A stretch of 64,000 nucleotides of DNA, taken from positions 327,775 to 391,774 of the forward strand of contig JAEWHP010000020.1 of the NCBI GenBank assembly GCA_023387735.1, in the 5' to 3' direction. The translations under genes and the position numbers were made by a program. The DNA is from Pseudomonadota bacterium. GTDB lineage: Bacteria; Pseudomonadota; Alphaproteobacteria; Rhizobiales; Xanthobacteraceae. This document shows positions 9,182-17,577 of this stretch, in pieces (positions within the stretch are counted from its first letter, which is position 1; the number at the start of each line of letters is the position of its first letter). Under the pieces are notes generated by a model. It was not told where the DNA came from and made no database searches. It saw only the letters and a list, made by a program, of their open reading frames with translations.

Positions 9182-9964
9182 ATGCGTTGGCTCAAATTCA
9201 CCGCCGCCGGCAGGACATCCTGGGGCATCGTCGAGGGCGACAAGGTGATCGCCGTCAACGGCGATCCCTTCGGCGAGTGGCAGCGCGGAACGCAGTCGCA
9301 TGCGCTCAAGGATGTGAAGATCGAGCTGCCGCTGATTCCGCGCACCTTCTATTGCGTCGGACTGAACTACCTCAAGCACCTCAAGGAAGCCGCCGACAAG
9401 GCCGGCACGGTGCCGAACGTGCCTGACCGGCCGGAGATCGGCTACCGCGCGCAGAACGCGCTGATCGCCCATGACGAGGACGTGGTGATCCCGGCCAGCG
9501 CGACCGAGAAGATCCATTACGAGGGCGAACTGGTGGTGGTCATCGGCAAGAAGGCAAAACACCTCACCGAAGCGAACGCAATGGATTGCGTGTTCGGCTA
9601 CACCATCGGCAATGACGTCAGCGAGCGCAGCTGGCAGAAGGCCGACCGCAGCCTGTGGCGCTCCAAGAACGCCGACACCTTCAAGCCGATGGGCCCGTGG
9701 ATCGAGACCGACGTCGATCTGGACAGGATGGAAACCGCCATCCGGGTCAACGGCAAGGAGACCGGCCGCTTCCGCACCAACGACATGATCTTCGGCGTCG
9801 TGCCCTTCCTGGTCGAGCTATCGAAATACTTCACGCTGTCGCCGGGCGACGTGATCTGGATGGGCACCGACGGCGCCTCGCCCGACCTCAAGGCCGGCGA
9901 CGTCGTCGAGATCGATATCACCGGCATCGGCACGCTGCGCAACAGGTTCGTGGCGGAGACGTAG
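9182..9964 (+). CDS. Fumarylacetoacetate hydrolase (FAH) family protein
   Basis: A 260-residue protein with the FAH catalytic core: FYCVGLNYLKHLKEA, the metal-ligand block YEGELVVVIGKKAKH, GYTIGNDVSER, DTFKPMGPWIETD, and SPGDVIWMGTDGAS near the end. Family members hydrolyse or decarboxylate beta-diketo acids, as in the last steps of aromatic meta-cleavage or homogentisate routes. Metal ligands (Glu, Glu, Asp) are retained, so it should be active. Last gene of the Ldh_2 / monooxygenase / FAH operon; this position fits cleavage of a keto-acid product released by the upstream oxidations, which is inference. Confidence 0.9.
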   Translation: MRWLKFTAAGRTSWGIVEGDKVIAVNGDPFGEWQRGTQSHALKDVKIELPLIPRTFYCVGLNYLKHLKEAADKAGTVPNVPDRPEIGYRAQNALIAHDEDVVIPASATEKIHYEGELVVVIGKKAKHLTEANAMDCVFGYTIGNDVSERSWQKADRSLWRSKNADTFKPMGPWIETDVDLDRMETAIRVNGKETGRFRTNDMIFGVVPFLVELSKYFTLSPGDVIWMGTDGASPDLKAGDVVEIDITGIGTLRNRFVAET

Positions 9965-10067
9965 CTCCGTCACGCCCGTGTGCCGCCGTCATCGGGCCGG
10001 CCGCGTGCGCCGAACACAAAATGGCGAAAACAACCCCATGCAAAGTAGGATGGGCCGCCGCCTGGCG

Positions 10068-10925
10068 TCACACCGCCGTCGCCTTGGCGAAATCAACATA
10101 GATCTCGCGCAGCCGGTTGGTCATCGGGCCGGGCTTGCCGCTGCCGACCTTCTTGCCGTCGATCGACACCACCGCCTGCACGAACACGGTGGCGCTGGTG
10201 ATGAAGGCTTCCTTGGCGGCCAGCGCCTCCTCAACCGAAAACGCGCGCTCCTCGACGCGGAGCTGGCGCTCCTCGGCAAGGGCGACCACCGCCTTGCGGG
10301 TGCAGCCGGGCAGGATCGCACTGCCGTTCTGCCGCGTCACGATCACGTCGTCCTGGGTCAGGATGAAGCACGATGACGAGCCGCCCTCGGTCACCTTGCC
10401 GTCCTCGATCATCCAGGCCTCGCCGGCGTTGGCTTCCGCTGCGGCCTGCTTGGCCAGCACCTGCGCCAGCAGCGCCACGCTCTTGATGTCGCGCCGGGTC
10501 CAGCGCAGATCAGGCACCGTGATGACGTTGATGCCGGTCACGGCCGACGGCGCGTTGATGATGTCCTTCACCGAAGTGAACATGATCAGCGTCGGCTTGA
10601 CGCCTTTCGGAAACGGGAAGTCGCGACCGGTATCGGCGCCGCGCGTCACTTCCAGGTAGACCATGCCGTTGACAAGCTTGTTGCGCTCGACGAGTTCTTT
10701 CTGGATTTCCTGGATGCGCTCGACGGTTTCCGGCAGCGCCAGCTGGATCTCGCCGACCGAGCGCTCCAGCCGCGCCAGATGGGAGGCGTTGTCGATCAGC
10801 TTGCCGTCCAGCACGGCCGCCACTTCGTAGATGCCGTCGGCAAACAGGAAGCCGCGGTCGAAGACCGACACCTTGGCCTCCGAGTGTGGCACGAACGATC
10901 CGTTGACGTAGGCAATCTGTTCCAA
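10068..10925 (-). CDS. D-amino-acid transaminase-like class IV aminotransferase
   Basis: A PLP enzyme of fold type IV. Visible motifs are AYVNGSFVPHSEAKVSVFDR, GFLFADGIYEV, the catalytic Lys in RRDIKSVALL, EAWMIEDGKVTEGGSSSCF and GCTRKAVVALA. The pattern matches D-alanine/D-amino-acid transaminases rather than IlvE. With TTG at 10925 as start, which has AGGAGA eight bases upstream, the length is 285 residues, usual for the family; a longer frame from 10976 lacks such support. It lies downstream of the glt-type ABC transporter genes on the same strand, separated from gltL by a palindromic repeat, so it may process an amino acid imported by that system. Confidence 0.87.
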   Translation of the reverse strand: MEQIAYVNGSFVPHSEAKVSVFDRGFLFADGIYEVAAVLDGKLIDNASHLARLERSVGEIQLALPETVERIQEIQKELVERNKLVNGMVYLEVTRGADTGRDFPFPKGVKPTLIMFTSVKDIINAPSAVTGINVITVPDLRWTRRDIKSVALLAQVLAKQAAAEANAGEAWMIEDGKVTEGGSSSCFILTQDDVIVTRQNGSAILPGCTRKAVVALAEERQLRVEERAFSVEEALAAKEAFITSATVFVQAVVSIDGKKVGSGKPGPMTNRLREIYVDFAKATAV

Positions 10926-11001
10926 AGCGAAGTCTCCTGGAGGTAGTAAAGCTGATGGCAGCATTCCTATACGCAAGTTGTCGGGGCCGATAAAGCCTCA
11001 A

Positions 11002-11087
11002 CCCGTCATTCCGGGGCGCCTCGCAGAGGCGAACCCGGAATCTCGAGATTCCGGGTTCGATGCTGCGCATCGCCCCGGAATGACGGG
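11002..11087. repeat. Nested palindromic intergenic repeat
   Basis: A perfect 17-bp outer inverted repeat (CCCGTCATTCCGGGGCG at 11002-11018 against 11071-11087) encloses a perfect 28-bp palindrome at 11031-11058 centred on CTCGAG. It sits between gltL and the aminotransferase gene. The CGTCATTCCGGGGCG arm recurs at 19624-19750, so this is a dispersed repeat family. Confidence 0.85.
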
Positions 11088-11096
11088 AAGCGGCAG

Positions 11097-11828
11097 CTAA
11101 TGCGACAGGATCTTCGACAGGAACTGCTGCGCGCGCTCGCTGCGGGGGCTGCCGAAGAATTCATCCTTTTGCGCATCCTCGACGATCTCGCCCTTGTCCA
11201 TGAAGATCACGCGATGCGCGACCTTGCGGGCAAAGCCCATCTCGTGGGTGACGACCATCATGGTCATGCCCTCGCGAGCGAGATCGACCATGACGTCGAG
11301 CACCTCGCTGATCATTTCCGGGTCGAGCGCCGAGGTCGGCTCGTCGAACAGCATCGCGATCGGGTCCATCGCGAGCGCGCGTGCGATCGCGACGCGCTGC
11401 TGCTGGCCGCCAGACAGTTCAGCCGGATATTTGTTGGCATGCACCGTCAGCCCAACGCGCGCCAGCAGCTTCTCGCCCTTGGCCATGGCTTCGGCGTGCG
11501 AGCGACCCAGCACTTTTTCCTGCGCCAGGCACAGATTCTCGATGATCCGCAAATGCGGAAACAATTCGAAGTGCTGGAACACCATGCCGACGCGGGCGCG
11601 CAGTTTCGGCAGGTCGGTCCTGGGATCGTTGACCTTGATGCCGTCGAGGATGATCTGGCCTTCCTGGAACGGCTCCAGCGCGTTGACGCATTTGATCAGC
11701 GTCGATTTGCCCGAACCCGACGGGCCGCACACCACCACGACCTCGCCCTTGGCGACGCTGGTGGTGCAGTCCTTCAACACCTGGAAGGTCGGCCCGTACC
11801 ATTTGTTGACGTGGCTGATTTCAATCAT
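11097..11828 (-). CDS. gltL: Polar amino-acid ABC transporter ATP-binding protein (GltL-like)
   Basis: A 243-residue ABC ATPase of the polar amino acid uptake family. Walker A is GPSGSGKST near residue 36, the signature is LSGGQQQRVAIARAL near 134, and Walker B with D-loop is MLFDEPTSALDP. MVFQHFELFPHLRIIENL is typical of GltL/AapP/GlnQ. It energises uptake by the two permeases encoded upstream (12028-13454), with the binding protein at 13660-14574. A palindromic repeat of about 120 bp separates it from gltK. Specificity for glutamate/aspartate is inferred from the binding protein and gene order. Confidence 0.92.
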   Translation of the reverse strand: MIEISHVNKWYGPTFQVLKDCTTSVAKGEVVVVCGPSGSGKSTLIKCVNALEPFQEGQIILDGIKVNDPRTDLPKLRARVGMVFQHFELFPHLRIIENLCLAQEKVLGRSHAEAMAKGEKLLARVGLTVHANKYPAELSGGQQQRVAIARALAMDPIAMLFDEPTSALDPEMISEVLDVMVDLAREGMTMMVVTHEMGFARKVAHRVIFMDKGEIVEDAQKDEFFGSPRSERAQQFLSKILSH

Positions 11829-11863
11829 GGGCGGCTCGCAAGTTGCAGCGAAGACGGTCGAAA

Positions 11864-11983
11864 CACCTCTCCCATGGGGAGAGGTCGGATCGCGTCAGCG
11901 ATCCGGGTGAGGGGTCTCGGTCCAACGAGGGAACTGATCCCCTCACCCGGCGCTATGCGCCGACCTCTCCCCATGGGAGAGGT
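11864..11983. repeat. Palindromic repeat inside the glt operon
   Basis: Two long imperfect inverted arms, CACCTCTCCCATGGGGAGAG at the left and its complement ending at 11983, with inner complementary segments (GGGTGAGGGG / CCCCTCACCC). The unit lies between gltK and gltL, which are otherwise one transport operon, so transcripts should carry a large hairpin here. It is a dispersed-repeat insertion rather than a clear terminator: no T-run follows on the minus strand. Confidence 0.8.
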
Positions 11984-12027
11984 GAAGGAGTCAGCCCGCA
12001 TTGATTTGTGCCCCATAAACGCCCTCG

Positions 12028-12720
12028 CTACCGAACAATGGCAATGCGCGCCTGCAGGCGCCGGACGCCCCAGGACGCGACACAGGAAATCACGAAATAG
12101 ACCGCGGCCGCGAACAGGTACATCTCGACCAGCCGCCCGTCGCGCTGCGCCACCTTGCTGGCGGCCCCGAGAAAGTCCGGGATCGAAAGCACATAGACCA
12201 GCGAGGTGTCCTGGAACAGCACGATGGTCTGCGTCAGCAGCACCGGCAGCATGTTCCGGAATGCCTGCGGCAGCACGATATAGCGCATGGACTGGCTGTA
12301 GGTCAGGCCGAGCGCGCTCGCGGCTGCCGGCTGTCCCTTGGAGATCGACTGGATGCCCGCGCGCATGATCTCGGAGAAGTACGCCGCCTCGAACATGATG
12401 AAGGTGACGAGCGACGAGGTGAACGCGCCGACGCGGATCGGCCGCGACGCGCCCGTCAGCCACTGACCGATATAGGGCACCAGGAAGTAGAACCAGAAGA
12501 TCACCAGCACCAGCGGCAGCGAGCGCATGAAGTCGACATAGAGCCCGGCGATGCGGCCGAGCAGCTTGTAGCTGGACAGCCGCATCAGCGCGATCAGCGT
12601 GCCGAACACGAGACCGCCGAGCGCCGACAGCCCGGTCAGCATCAGCGTGAACGTCATGCCGTCGAGAAACAGGTAGGGCAGCGATCGGCGGATGACATCG
12701 AAATCGAGGTTGGCGAACAT
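12028..12720 (-). CDS. gltK: Amino-acid ABC transporter permease (GltK-like)
   Basis: A 230-residue inner-membrane permease of the HisM family beginning MFANLDFDVIRRSLPYLFLD, with about five membrane segments. The EAA loop region is seen in GIQSISKGQPAAASALGL and the following YIVLPQAFRNMLP. The ATG at 12720 is two bases after the stop of the upstream permease, so the two are translationally close; a much longer frame reaching 13368 is only open by high GC. It pairs with GltJ to form the channel. Followed by the repeat at 11864-11983 and then the ATPase gene. Confidence 0.92.
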   Translation of the reverse strand: MFANLDFDVIRRSLPYLFLDGMTFTLMLTGLSALGGLVFGTLIALMRLSSYKLLGRIAGLYVDFMRSLPLVLVIFWFYFLVPYIGQWLTGASRPIRVGAFTSSLVTFIMFEAAYFSEIMRAGIQSISKGQPAAASALGLTYSQSMRYIVLPQAFRNMLPVLLTQTIVLFQDTSLVYVLSIPDFLGAASKVAQRDGRLVEMYLFAAAVYFVISCVASWGVRRLQARIAIVR

Positions 12721-12722
12721 GG

Positions 12723-13454
12723 TTATTTCCCCGTGATGTAGCCGGGGATCGCCAGGCTTCGCTCGAGGAAACGCATGCCGGTGACGACGACGATGTTGAT
12801 CGCGAGATACATCACGGTCGCGGCAGTGAAGGCCTCGAACACCTGAAACGAGAATTCCTGCATCGCCCGCGCCTGGCCGGTGAGTTCGATCAGGCCGATG
12901 GTGATCGCCACGGAAGTGTTCTTCACAGTGTTGAGGAATTCGGATGTCAGCGGCGGCAGGATGATGCGGAACGCCATCGGCAGCAGCACGTAGCGATAGC
13001 CCTGCCCTGTCGTCAGCCCGAGCGCGGTTGCGGCCTGCTTCTGCCCGCGCGGCAGCGAGGCGATGCCGGCAGCCAGCTGGACGGCGACGCGTGCCGACAT
13101 GAATAGCCCGACGCCGATCGCTGCCGTCCAGAACGGCGCGTTGGGAAGCTGCTTCAGCCAGAGCCCCGCAGCGCGCGGCAGCAGTTCGGGCAGCACGAAA
13201 AACCAGAGGAAAAGCTGCACCAGCAGTGGCATGTTGCGGAAGAATTCGACGTAGCCGAAGCCGATCCAGGACGCCGTTTTCGACGGCAGCGAGCGCAGGA
13301 TGCCGACGATCGTGCCGGCGATCAGCGCGATGACCCAGGCCAGCAGCGCCGTCTTGATGGTCAGCCACAGTCCCGAGAGCAACAAATCGAGATAGGTCCC
13401 GCTCCCGGTCGGGTTCGGCTCGAAGAAGATGTGCCAGTTCCAGTTATAATTCAC
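12723..13454 (-). CDS. gltJ: Amino-acid ABC transporter permease (GltJ-like)
   Basis: A 243-residue inner-membrane permease of the HisM family. The N-terminal NWHIFFEPNPTGSGTYLDLL is typical of GltJ. Membrane segments include LWLTIKTALLAWVIALIAG and LVQLFLWFFVLPELL. The EAA motif region is GIASLPRGQKQAATALGL, followed by YVLLPMAFRIILPPL. It lies between the binding-protein gene (13660-14574) and gltK on the minus strand. The 205-nt gap to the binding-protein gene holds a hairpin and a palindromic repeat, which may reduce permease expression relative to the binding protein. Confidence 0.92.
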   Translation of the reverse strand: MNYNWNWHIFFEPNPTGSGTYLDLLLSGLWLTIKTALLAWVIALIAGTIVGILRSLPSKTASWIGFGYVEFFRNMPLLVQLFLWFFVLPELLPRAAGLWLKQLPNAPFWTAAIGVGLFMSARVAVQLAAGIASLPRGQKQAATALGLTTGQGYRYVLLPMAFRIILPPLTSEFLNTVKNTSVAITIGLIELTGQARAMQEFSFQVFEAFTAATVMYLAINIVVVTGMRFLERSLAIPGYITGK

Positions 13455-13503
13455 GGGCCCCTACCGTCCGCCGCGCCACGTCACAAGATGACGTCCCATG
13501 CAA

Positions 13504-13652
13504 TGACCGGGCCATTCTCATCAAGAAAATTGCCCGGTCAAATGCTTAACCTCATCCTGAGGAGCGGCGTCTTCGCCGCGTCTCGAAGGATGAAAGCCCG
13601 ACTGTGGCCTCATGGTTCGAGACGGCGCTGGCGCGCCTCCTCACCATGAGGG
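13504..13652. repeat. Hairpin plus palindromic repeat between gltI and gltJ
   Basis: A 9-bp perfect inverted repeat, TGACCGGGC (13504-13512) and GCCCGGTCA (13532-13540), is followed by an imperfect palindromic unit bounded by CCTCATCCTGAGGAGC near 13550 and CTCACCATGAGG near 13640. The second part is a dispersed rhizobial-type repeat. Their position after the binding-protein gene suggests mRNA stabilisation or partial termination there. Confidence 0.7.
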
Positions 13653-13659
13653 GCAGTCG

Positions 13660-14574
13660 TTACTTGTACGAATCCGGATCCGGCGAGTCGGACGGCTTGG
13701 CAAATACGTTTTTCAGTTCAGCGCTGATCGGCGTGTTCAGGTTCAACCCCTTGGGCGGAATCTTCTGCGTGAACCATTTGTCGTAGATCTTCTGGCCCTC
13801 ACCGCCGGTATAGACCGCAGCGATCGCGGCATCGACGACCTTCTTGAAGGCCGGATCGTCCTTGCGCAGCATGATGCCGTAAGGCTCGGGCTTCGAGAAC
13901 GCATCCTTGGAGATGACGTAATCAGCCGGCGCCTTCGAGCCGGCCACGAGACTTGCCAGCAGGATGTCGTCCATCACGAAAGCCACTGCGCGGTCGGTCT
14001 CGACCATCAGGAACGCCTCGGCATGATCCTTGGCGGGGATGATGTTGATGTTGAGACCGCGCGCGGCGTTGGCTTCGGTGAGCTGCTTGATGTTGGTGGT
14101 GCCGGCGGTGGAAACCACCGACTTGCCCTTCAGGTCGTCGATTGCATTGATCTTGCTCGCCTTCTTCGAGACGTAACGGCTCGCGGTCAGGAAGTGGGTG
14201 TTGGTGTAGGCGATCTGCTTCTGCCGCTCGACATTGTTGGTGGTCGATCCGCATTCGAGATCGACGGTGCCGTTGGCAAGCAGCGGGATGCGGGTGGACG
14301 ACGTCACCGGATTGAGCTTGACCTCGAGCTTGTCGAGCTTGAGCTCCTTCTTCACGGCGTCGACGATCTTGTAGCAGAGGTCCATCGCGTAGCCGATCGG
14401 CTTCTGGTTGTCGTCGAGATAGGAGAAGGGAATGGAGGAATCGCGGAAGCCAAGCGTGATGGCGCCGGTGTCCTTAATGTTCTTCAGCGTCCCGGTGAGT
14501 TCCTGCGCCGTCGCCGGTCCGGCAAAGAGCGCAGCGGCGGCGAGCAGATAACCGATAGTCTGACGGTGTTTCAC
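13660..14574 (-). CDS. gltI: Periplasmic glutamate/aspartate-type binding protein (GltI-like)
   Basis: A 304-residue solute-binding protein of family 3. The signal peptide is at residues 1-23 (TIGYLLAAAALFAGPATAQE, cleavage after ATA). Binding-domain motifs include GAITLGFRDSSIPFSYLDD, PIGYAMDLCYKIVDAVK, LNPVTSSTRIPLLANGTVDL and ECGSTTNNVERQ, which are GltI hallmarks. It captures acidic amino acids in the periplasm and delivers them to GltJK. Start is GTG at 14574 with AAGGAGA seven bases upstream. First gene of the minus-strand gltI-J-K-L series. Confidence 0.93.
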   Translation of the reverse strand: MKHRQTIGYLLAAAALFAGPATAQELTGTLKNIKDTGAITLGFRDSSIPFSYLDDNQKPIGYAMDLCYKIVDAVKKELKLDKLEVKLNPVTSSTRIPLLANGTVDLECGSTTNNVERQKQIAYTNTHFLTASRYVSKKASKINAIDDLKGKSVVSTAGTTNIKQLTEANAARGLNINIIPAKDHAEAFLMVETDRAVAFVMDDILLASLVAGSKAPADYVISKDAFSKPEPYGIMLRKDDPAFKKVVDAAIAAVYTGGEGQKIYDKWFTQKIPPKGLNLNTPISAELKNVFAKPSDSPDPDSYK

Positions 14575-14766
14575 GTAACTTCTCCTTTAAAGGCTACAGA
14601 TGATTGCTCATCGACCCATACCTGGCGACTTGCCAGGTAGCTTACGAACCAGCTTGCCGGATGGTTTCGCCGGCAACCCAGAACCAGTCTTTGCACGGCC
14701 GCCCCGCCGGAGCCGGCACTATACCTGCACAATTCGGACCAAAACAGGTCTCATGCGATCGCCTGC

Positions 14767-15639
14767 CTACCGGCGGCCTGTTCGCTCCGCTTCCGCGGCC
14801 ACGATCTGGTGGAGGACCGGCGCAATGTAGCGGCGAAACTGTTCGGGATTTTCGCTCATTGGGAAATGACCGAGCTGCTCCATGATGGTGACACTGGCGC
14901 CCCCGATAGCGGCAGCGGTCCGTTGAGTATCCTCCGGCGTGCAGGAGAAATCATACTCGCCCGTGAGCAGATAGAGCGGGCATACTTTAGTATCGATCCT
15001 CTCGACCCTGCCGCGCAGATCGCCGTCGACCCGATAGAAATACAGGTCGCCCTTGAACACGCCGGGCCCGCCCTGCTTGTAGGCCCATAGTGTCTCGGCG
15101 CGGGAGGCGGCCGGGCTCTGCGGCGCCATCAGGCCGGACACCAGCGCGGCGCAGACTTCGCCGCCGTGGACGTCGGGGCGGTTTAACCATGCCGTGTCGT
15201 ACCAGGGCGCCTGGAAGTCCGCCCCCTCGAGTCCGATGAGGGCGCGGAATTCGGCGGCATGATCGATCGCCAGATTGAGCACGATGCGGCCGCCGATCGA
15301 GCAGCCCATCACCACCGGCCGGTCCAGTTGCAGCGCCTGGCAGAAGGCGCGGATGGTCTGCGTGTAGCGCGCCGTCGTGAGCTGATACTCGGTGCCATCC
15401 CAGCTTGCCGGCGGGTTCGACTTGCCATGCCAGGGCATGTCGAAAGCGATGATGCGAAATTTCTTCGCGAACTCCTCATCCGCCAGCAGATGCCGCCACT
15501 GCCTGCCATCGGAGCCGGCGGTGTGCAGGCAAACCAGCGGGATGCCCTCACCGCTTTCCTCGAAGTAGATGCGATACATCTCGCCGTCGATGTCGACATG
15601 CACATAGCGACCGACCATCGGTTCGATCATGCCGGTCAT
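14767..15639 (-). CDS. Alpha/beta-fold hydrolase
   Basis: A 290-residue alpha/beta hydrolase. The nucleophile elbow GCSIGG (Ser near residue 114), the oxyanion-side motif LVCLHTAGSDGRQWRHL, the acid in LLTGEYDFSCTPED, and the catalytic His in MEQLGHFPMSENPEQF are all present. No signal peptide. The start overlaps the stop of the upstream gene by four bases (ATGA), so the two are translationally coupled. Such enzymes hydrolyse esters, lactones or C-C bonds of diketones; the substrate is unknown. Lies between the glt and tct transport loci. Confidence 0.88.
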   Translation of the reverse strand: MTGMIEPMVGRYVHVDIDGEMYRIYFEESGEGIPLVCLHTAGSDGRQWRHLLADEEFAKKFRIIAFDMPWHGKSNPPASWDGTEYQLTTARYTQTIRAFCQALQLDRPVVMGCSIGGRIVLNLAIDHAAEFRALIGLEGADFQAPWYDTAWLNRPDVHGGEVCAALVSGLMAPQSPAASRAETLWAYKQGGPGVFKGDLYFYRVDGDLRGRVERIDTKVCPLYLLTGEYDFSCTPEDTQRTAAAIGGASVTIMEQLGHFPMSENPEQFRRYIAPVLHQIVAAEAERTGRR

Positions 15640-16052
15640 GACGCGACCGTTGCGAAATGTTGCCGTGGCAGCGCCAGCACATCCTTGAAGTACTGCAGAT
15701 GCGTCATGAACGGATGCAGGTCACCTTCCAGCACAGCCTCCCCGCGCTTGGTCAACGCCAACAGGTCGTGGAAACCCGGACGCGGTGCAGGCTGCCAATA
15801 CTCCGCCCATGCCGCCACGGAAGCGCGGTAGGAAAACCGCCAGGATCGCATCAGCACCGGCGCCGGCGTCAGGTCGACGATCCGTCCCTCCCGGATCGAG
15901 GCGTGAAAGGCATGGTCAACGGGCCCGAGCAGGCATTCGCAATCGAGCAAGCGGCCGCGCGCGATCAGCGCCGGCGTCTTTTCGAGAAGCGCAGGAATGC
16001 CGGCGAACGCCTCTCTGATGGCGGCGTCGGTTGCGGTCGAAGCTGAAATCAT
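15636..16052 (-). CDS. Hypothetical protein coupled to the alpha/beta hydrolase
   Basis: A 138-residue soluble protein beginning MISASTATDAAIREAFAGIP. The middle (LLDCECLLGPVDHAFHASIR, then EGRIVDLTP and SWRFSYRASVAAWAEYWQ) loosely recalls SCP2-like sterol-carrier or ligand-binding folds, but this is not secure. ATG at 16052 is chosen because earlier codons look non-coding; GGAG lies close upstream. Its stop codon overlaps the hydrolase start, so it probably serves the same pathway, perhaps holding a hydrophobic substrate. Confidence 0.65.
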   Translation of the reverse strand: MISASTATDAAIREAFAGIPALLEKTPALIARGRLLDCECLLGPVDHAFHASIREGRIVDLTPAPVLMRSWRFSYRASVAAWAEYWQPAPRPGFHDLLALTKRGEAVLEGDLHPFMTHLQYFKDVLALPRQHFATVAS

Positions 16053-16421
16053 GGGCTCCAGGCGGGGCTTCCTGCCATGCCGCCATTGGCAGGGATCGGA
16101 ACCGGTCGGTCCGGTCGGGATATGATGGCCCGAAATATCCTGACATCGCAAGGCATCACGACCTTGAGCTTTCCTTGATTATTGCTTGCTCCGTTAACTA
16201 TCCCGCGACACCGATACCCCGAACCAGCGACAAAATTCCGTATCTCGGGATGCCGCAGCAGGCCAATTGTCGCATGGCTACTTTCGACCGATCGCCCTTC
16301 CCCGCAGCGCGGGCCACTACAGTCAATAAGCTTTTCTTCTCAGTCGATTTCGGGGAAGATCGAGCCCAGGAAAGTAATTAACGCGCCCCGGATCAACGAG
16401 GCAGCAAAGGGAGCATTTGAA
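16053..16421. other. Divergent promoter region between hydrolase pair and tctCBA
   Basis: About 370 bases between a minus-strand operon and tctC, without a supportable gene. It is visibly more AT-rich around 16160-16200 and 16310-16390 than the flanks and should hold promoters for both sides. No clear operator palindrome was found. Confidence 0.4.
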
Positions 16422-17393
16422 ATGTCTGGACGTCACTATTTCAGCACCGTAGTCGCCGCCATCGGCATGCTGGTATCCGCGGCTGCCGGCGCACAGGAAT
16501 ATCCCACCAAGCCCATCACCCTGATCGTGCCGTGGCCAGCGGGCGGTTCGACCGACATCTCGATGCGCGCGATCGCCGAAAGCGCCTCCAAGATCCTGGG
16601 ACAGCCGATCGCCATCGACAACAAGGCCGGCGGCGGCGGCACCGTCGGCCCGGCCACCATGGCAGCCGCCGCCAAGCCCGATGGCTACACCATCGCGCAG
16701 ATTCCGATCACGGTGTTCCGCCTGCCGTTGATGCAGGACGTCTCCTGGGATCCGGCCAAGGACTTCACCTACATCGTCCACCTCACCGGCTACACCTTCG
16801 GCGTCACCACCAGCGCCGAGTCGCAATTCAAGACCTGGCAGGACGTGATCGACTTCGCCAAGAAGAACCCGGGCAAGGTCACCTACGCGACGCCGGGCGC
16901 CGGCACCTCGCTGCATATCGGCATGGAGCAGATCGCAGGCATGGCCGGCATCAAGCTGACGCAGGTGCCGTTCAAGGGCGGCGCCGAAACCAATGCCGCG
17001 GTGCTCGGCCAGCACACCATGCTGCAGGCTGACTCGACGGGATGGCGGCCGCTGGTCGACGCCGGCAAGCTGCGGCTCCTGATGGTGTGGACCTCGGCGC
17101 GCTCGCCGAACTTCCCCGACGTACCGACGCTGAAGGAACTCGGCTATCCCATGGTCTACGATTCGCCGTTCGGCATCGCAGGACCGAAGGGCATGGATCC
17201 CAAGATCGTCGCCAAGCTGCACGATGCCTTCAAGAAGGCGCTGGACGATCCGGCGGTCATCGCCACGCTGGCCAAGTTCGACATGGTGCCGAACTACAAG
17301 AACACCGAGGACTACAAGAAGTTCATCGTCGAGGTCACCGATTCCGAGCGCAAGGTGATCGAGACCCTCGGACTGGGCAAGAAAACGAACTAA
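16422..17393 (+). CDS. tctC: TctC/Bug-family periplasmic substrate-binding protein
   Basis: A 323-residue extracytoplasmic receptor of the tripartite tricarboxylate transporter (Bug) family. The signal peptide ends at AGA-QEYPTKPI. Family motifs are ITLIVPWPAGGSTDISMR, GQPIAIDNKAGGGGTVGP, KKNPGKVTYATPGAGTSLHI, VPFKGGAETNAAVLG and FPDVPTLKELGYP. It binds a carboxylate in the periplasm and passes it to TctAB. ATG at 16422 follows AAAGGGAG. The tctB and tctA genes follow on the same strand after a repeat, and an IclR-type regulator is encoded just beyond tctA on the opposite strand. Ligand not predictable. Confidence 0.93.
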   Translation: MSGRHYFSTVVAAIGMLVSAAAGAQEYPTKPITLIVPWPAGGSTDISMRAIAESASKILGQPIAIDNKAGGGGTVGPATMAAAAKPDGYTIAQIPITVFRLPLMQDVSWDPAKDFTYIVHLTGYTFGVTTSAESQFKTWQDVIDFAKKNPGKVTYATPGAGTSLHIGMEQIAGMAGIKLTQVPFKGGAETNAAVLGQHTMLQADSTGWRPLVDAGKLRLLMVWTSARSPNFPDVPTLKELGYPMVYDSPFGIAGPKGMDPKIVAKLHDAFKKALDDPAVIATLAKFDMVPNYKNTEDYKKFIVEVTDSERKVIETLGLGKKTN

Positions 17394-17430
17394 GGCTGTT
17401 GCCGATAACGGCATCATCCTGAGGCTACAC

Positions 17431-17518
17431 GTCATTGCGAGGAGCGCCAGCGACGAAGCAATCCATCATCTCCGTACACTCGGTGACAATGGATTGCTTC
17501 GCTTCGCTCGCAATGACG
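17431..17518. repeat. Palindromic repeat between tctC and tctB
   Basis: The left arm reads GTCATTGCGAGGAGCG then GACGAAGCAATCCA, and the right arm TGGATTGCTTCG then CGCTCGCAATGAC. This is a well-known intergenic repeat type in Bradyrhizobium-like genomes. It interrupts the tctC-tctB interval, so the receptor transcript could end or be stabilised here. Confidence 0.85.
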
Positions 17519-17577
17519 AAACCCGCCGACGCAGGTCATCCTGGCGACGATACGAGCGATCTCCGAAGGCTTTCCAT

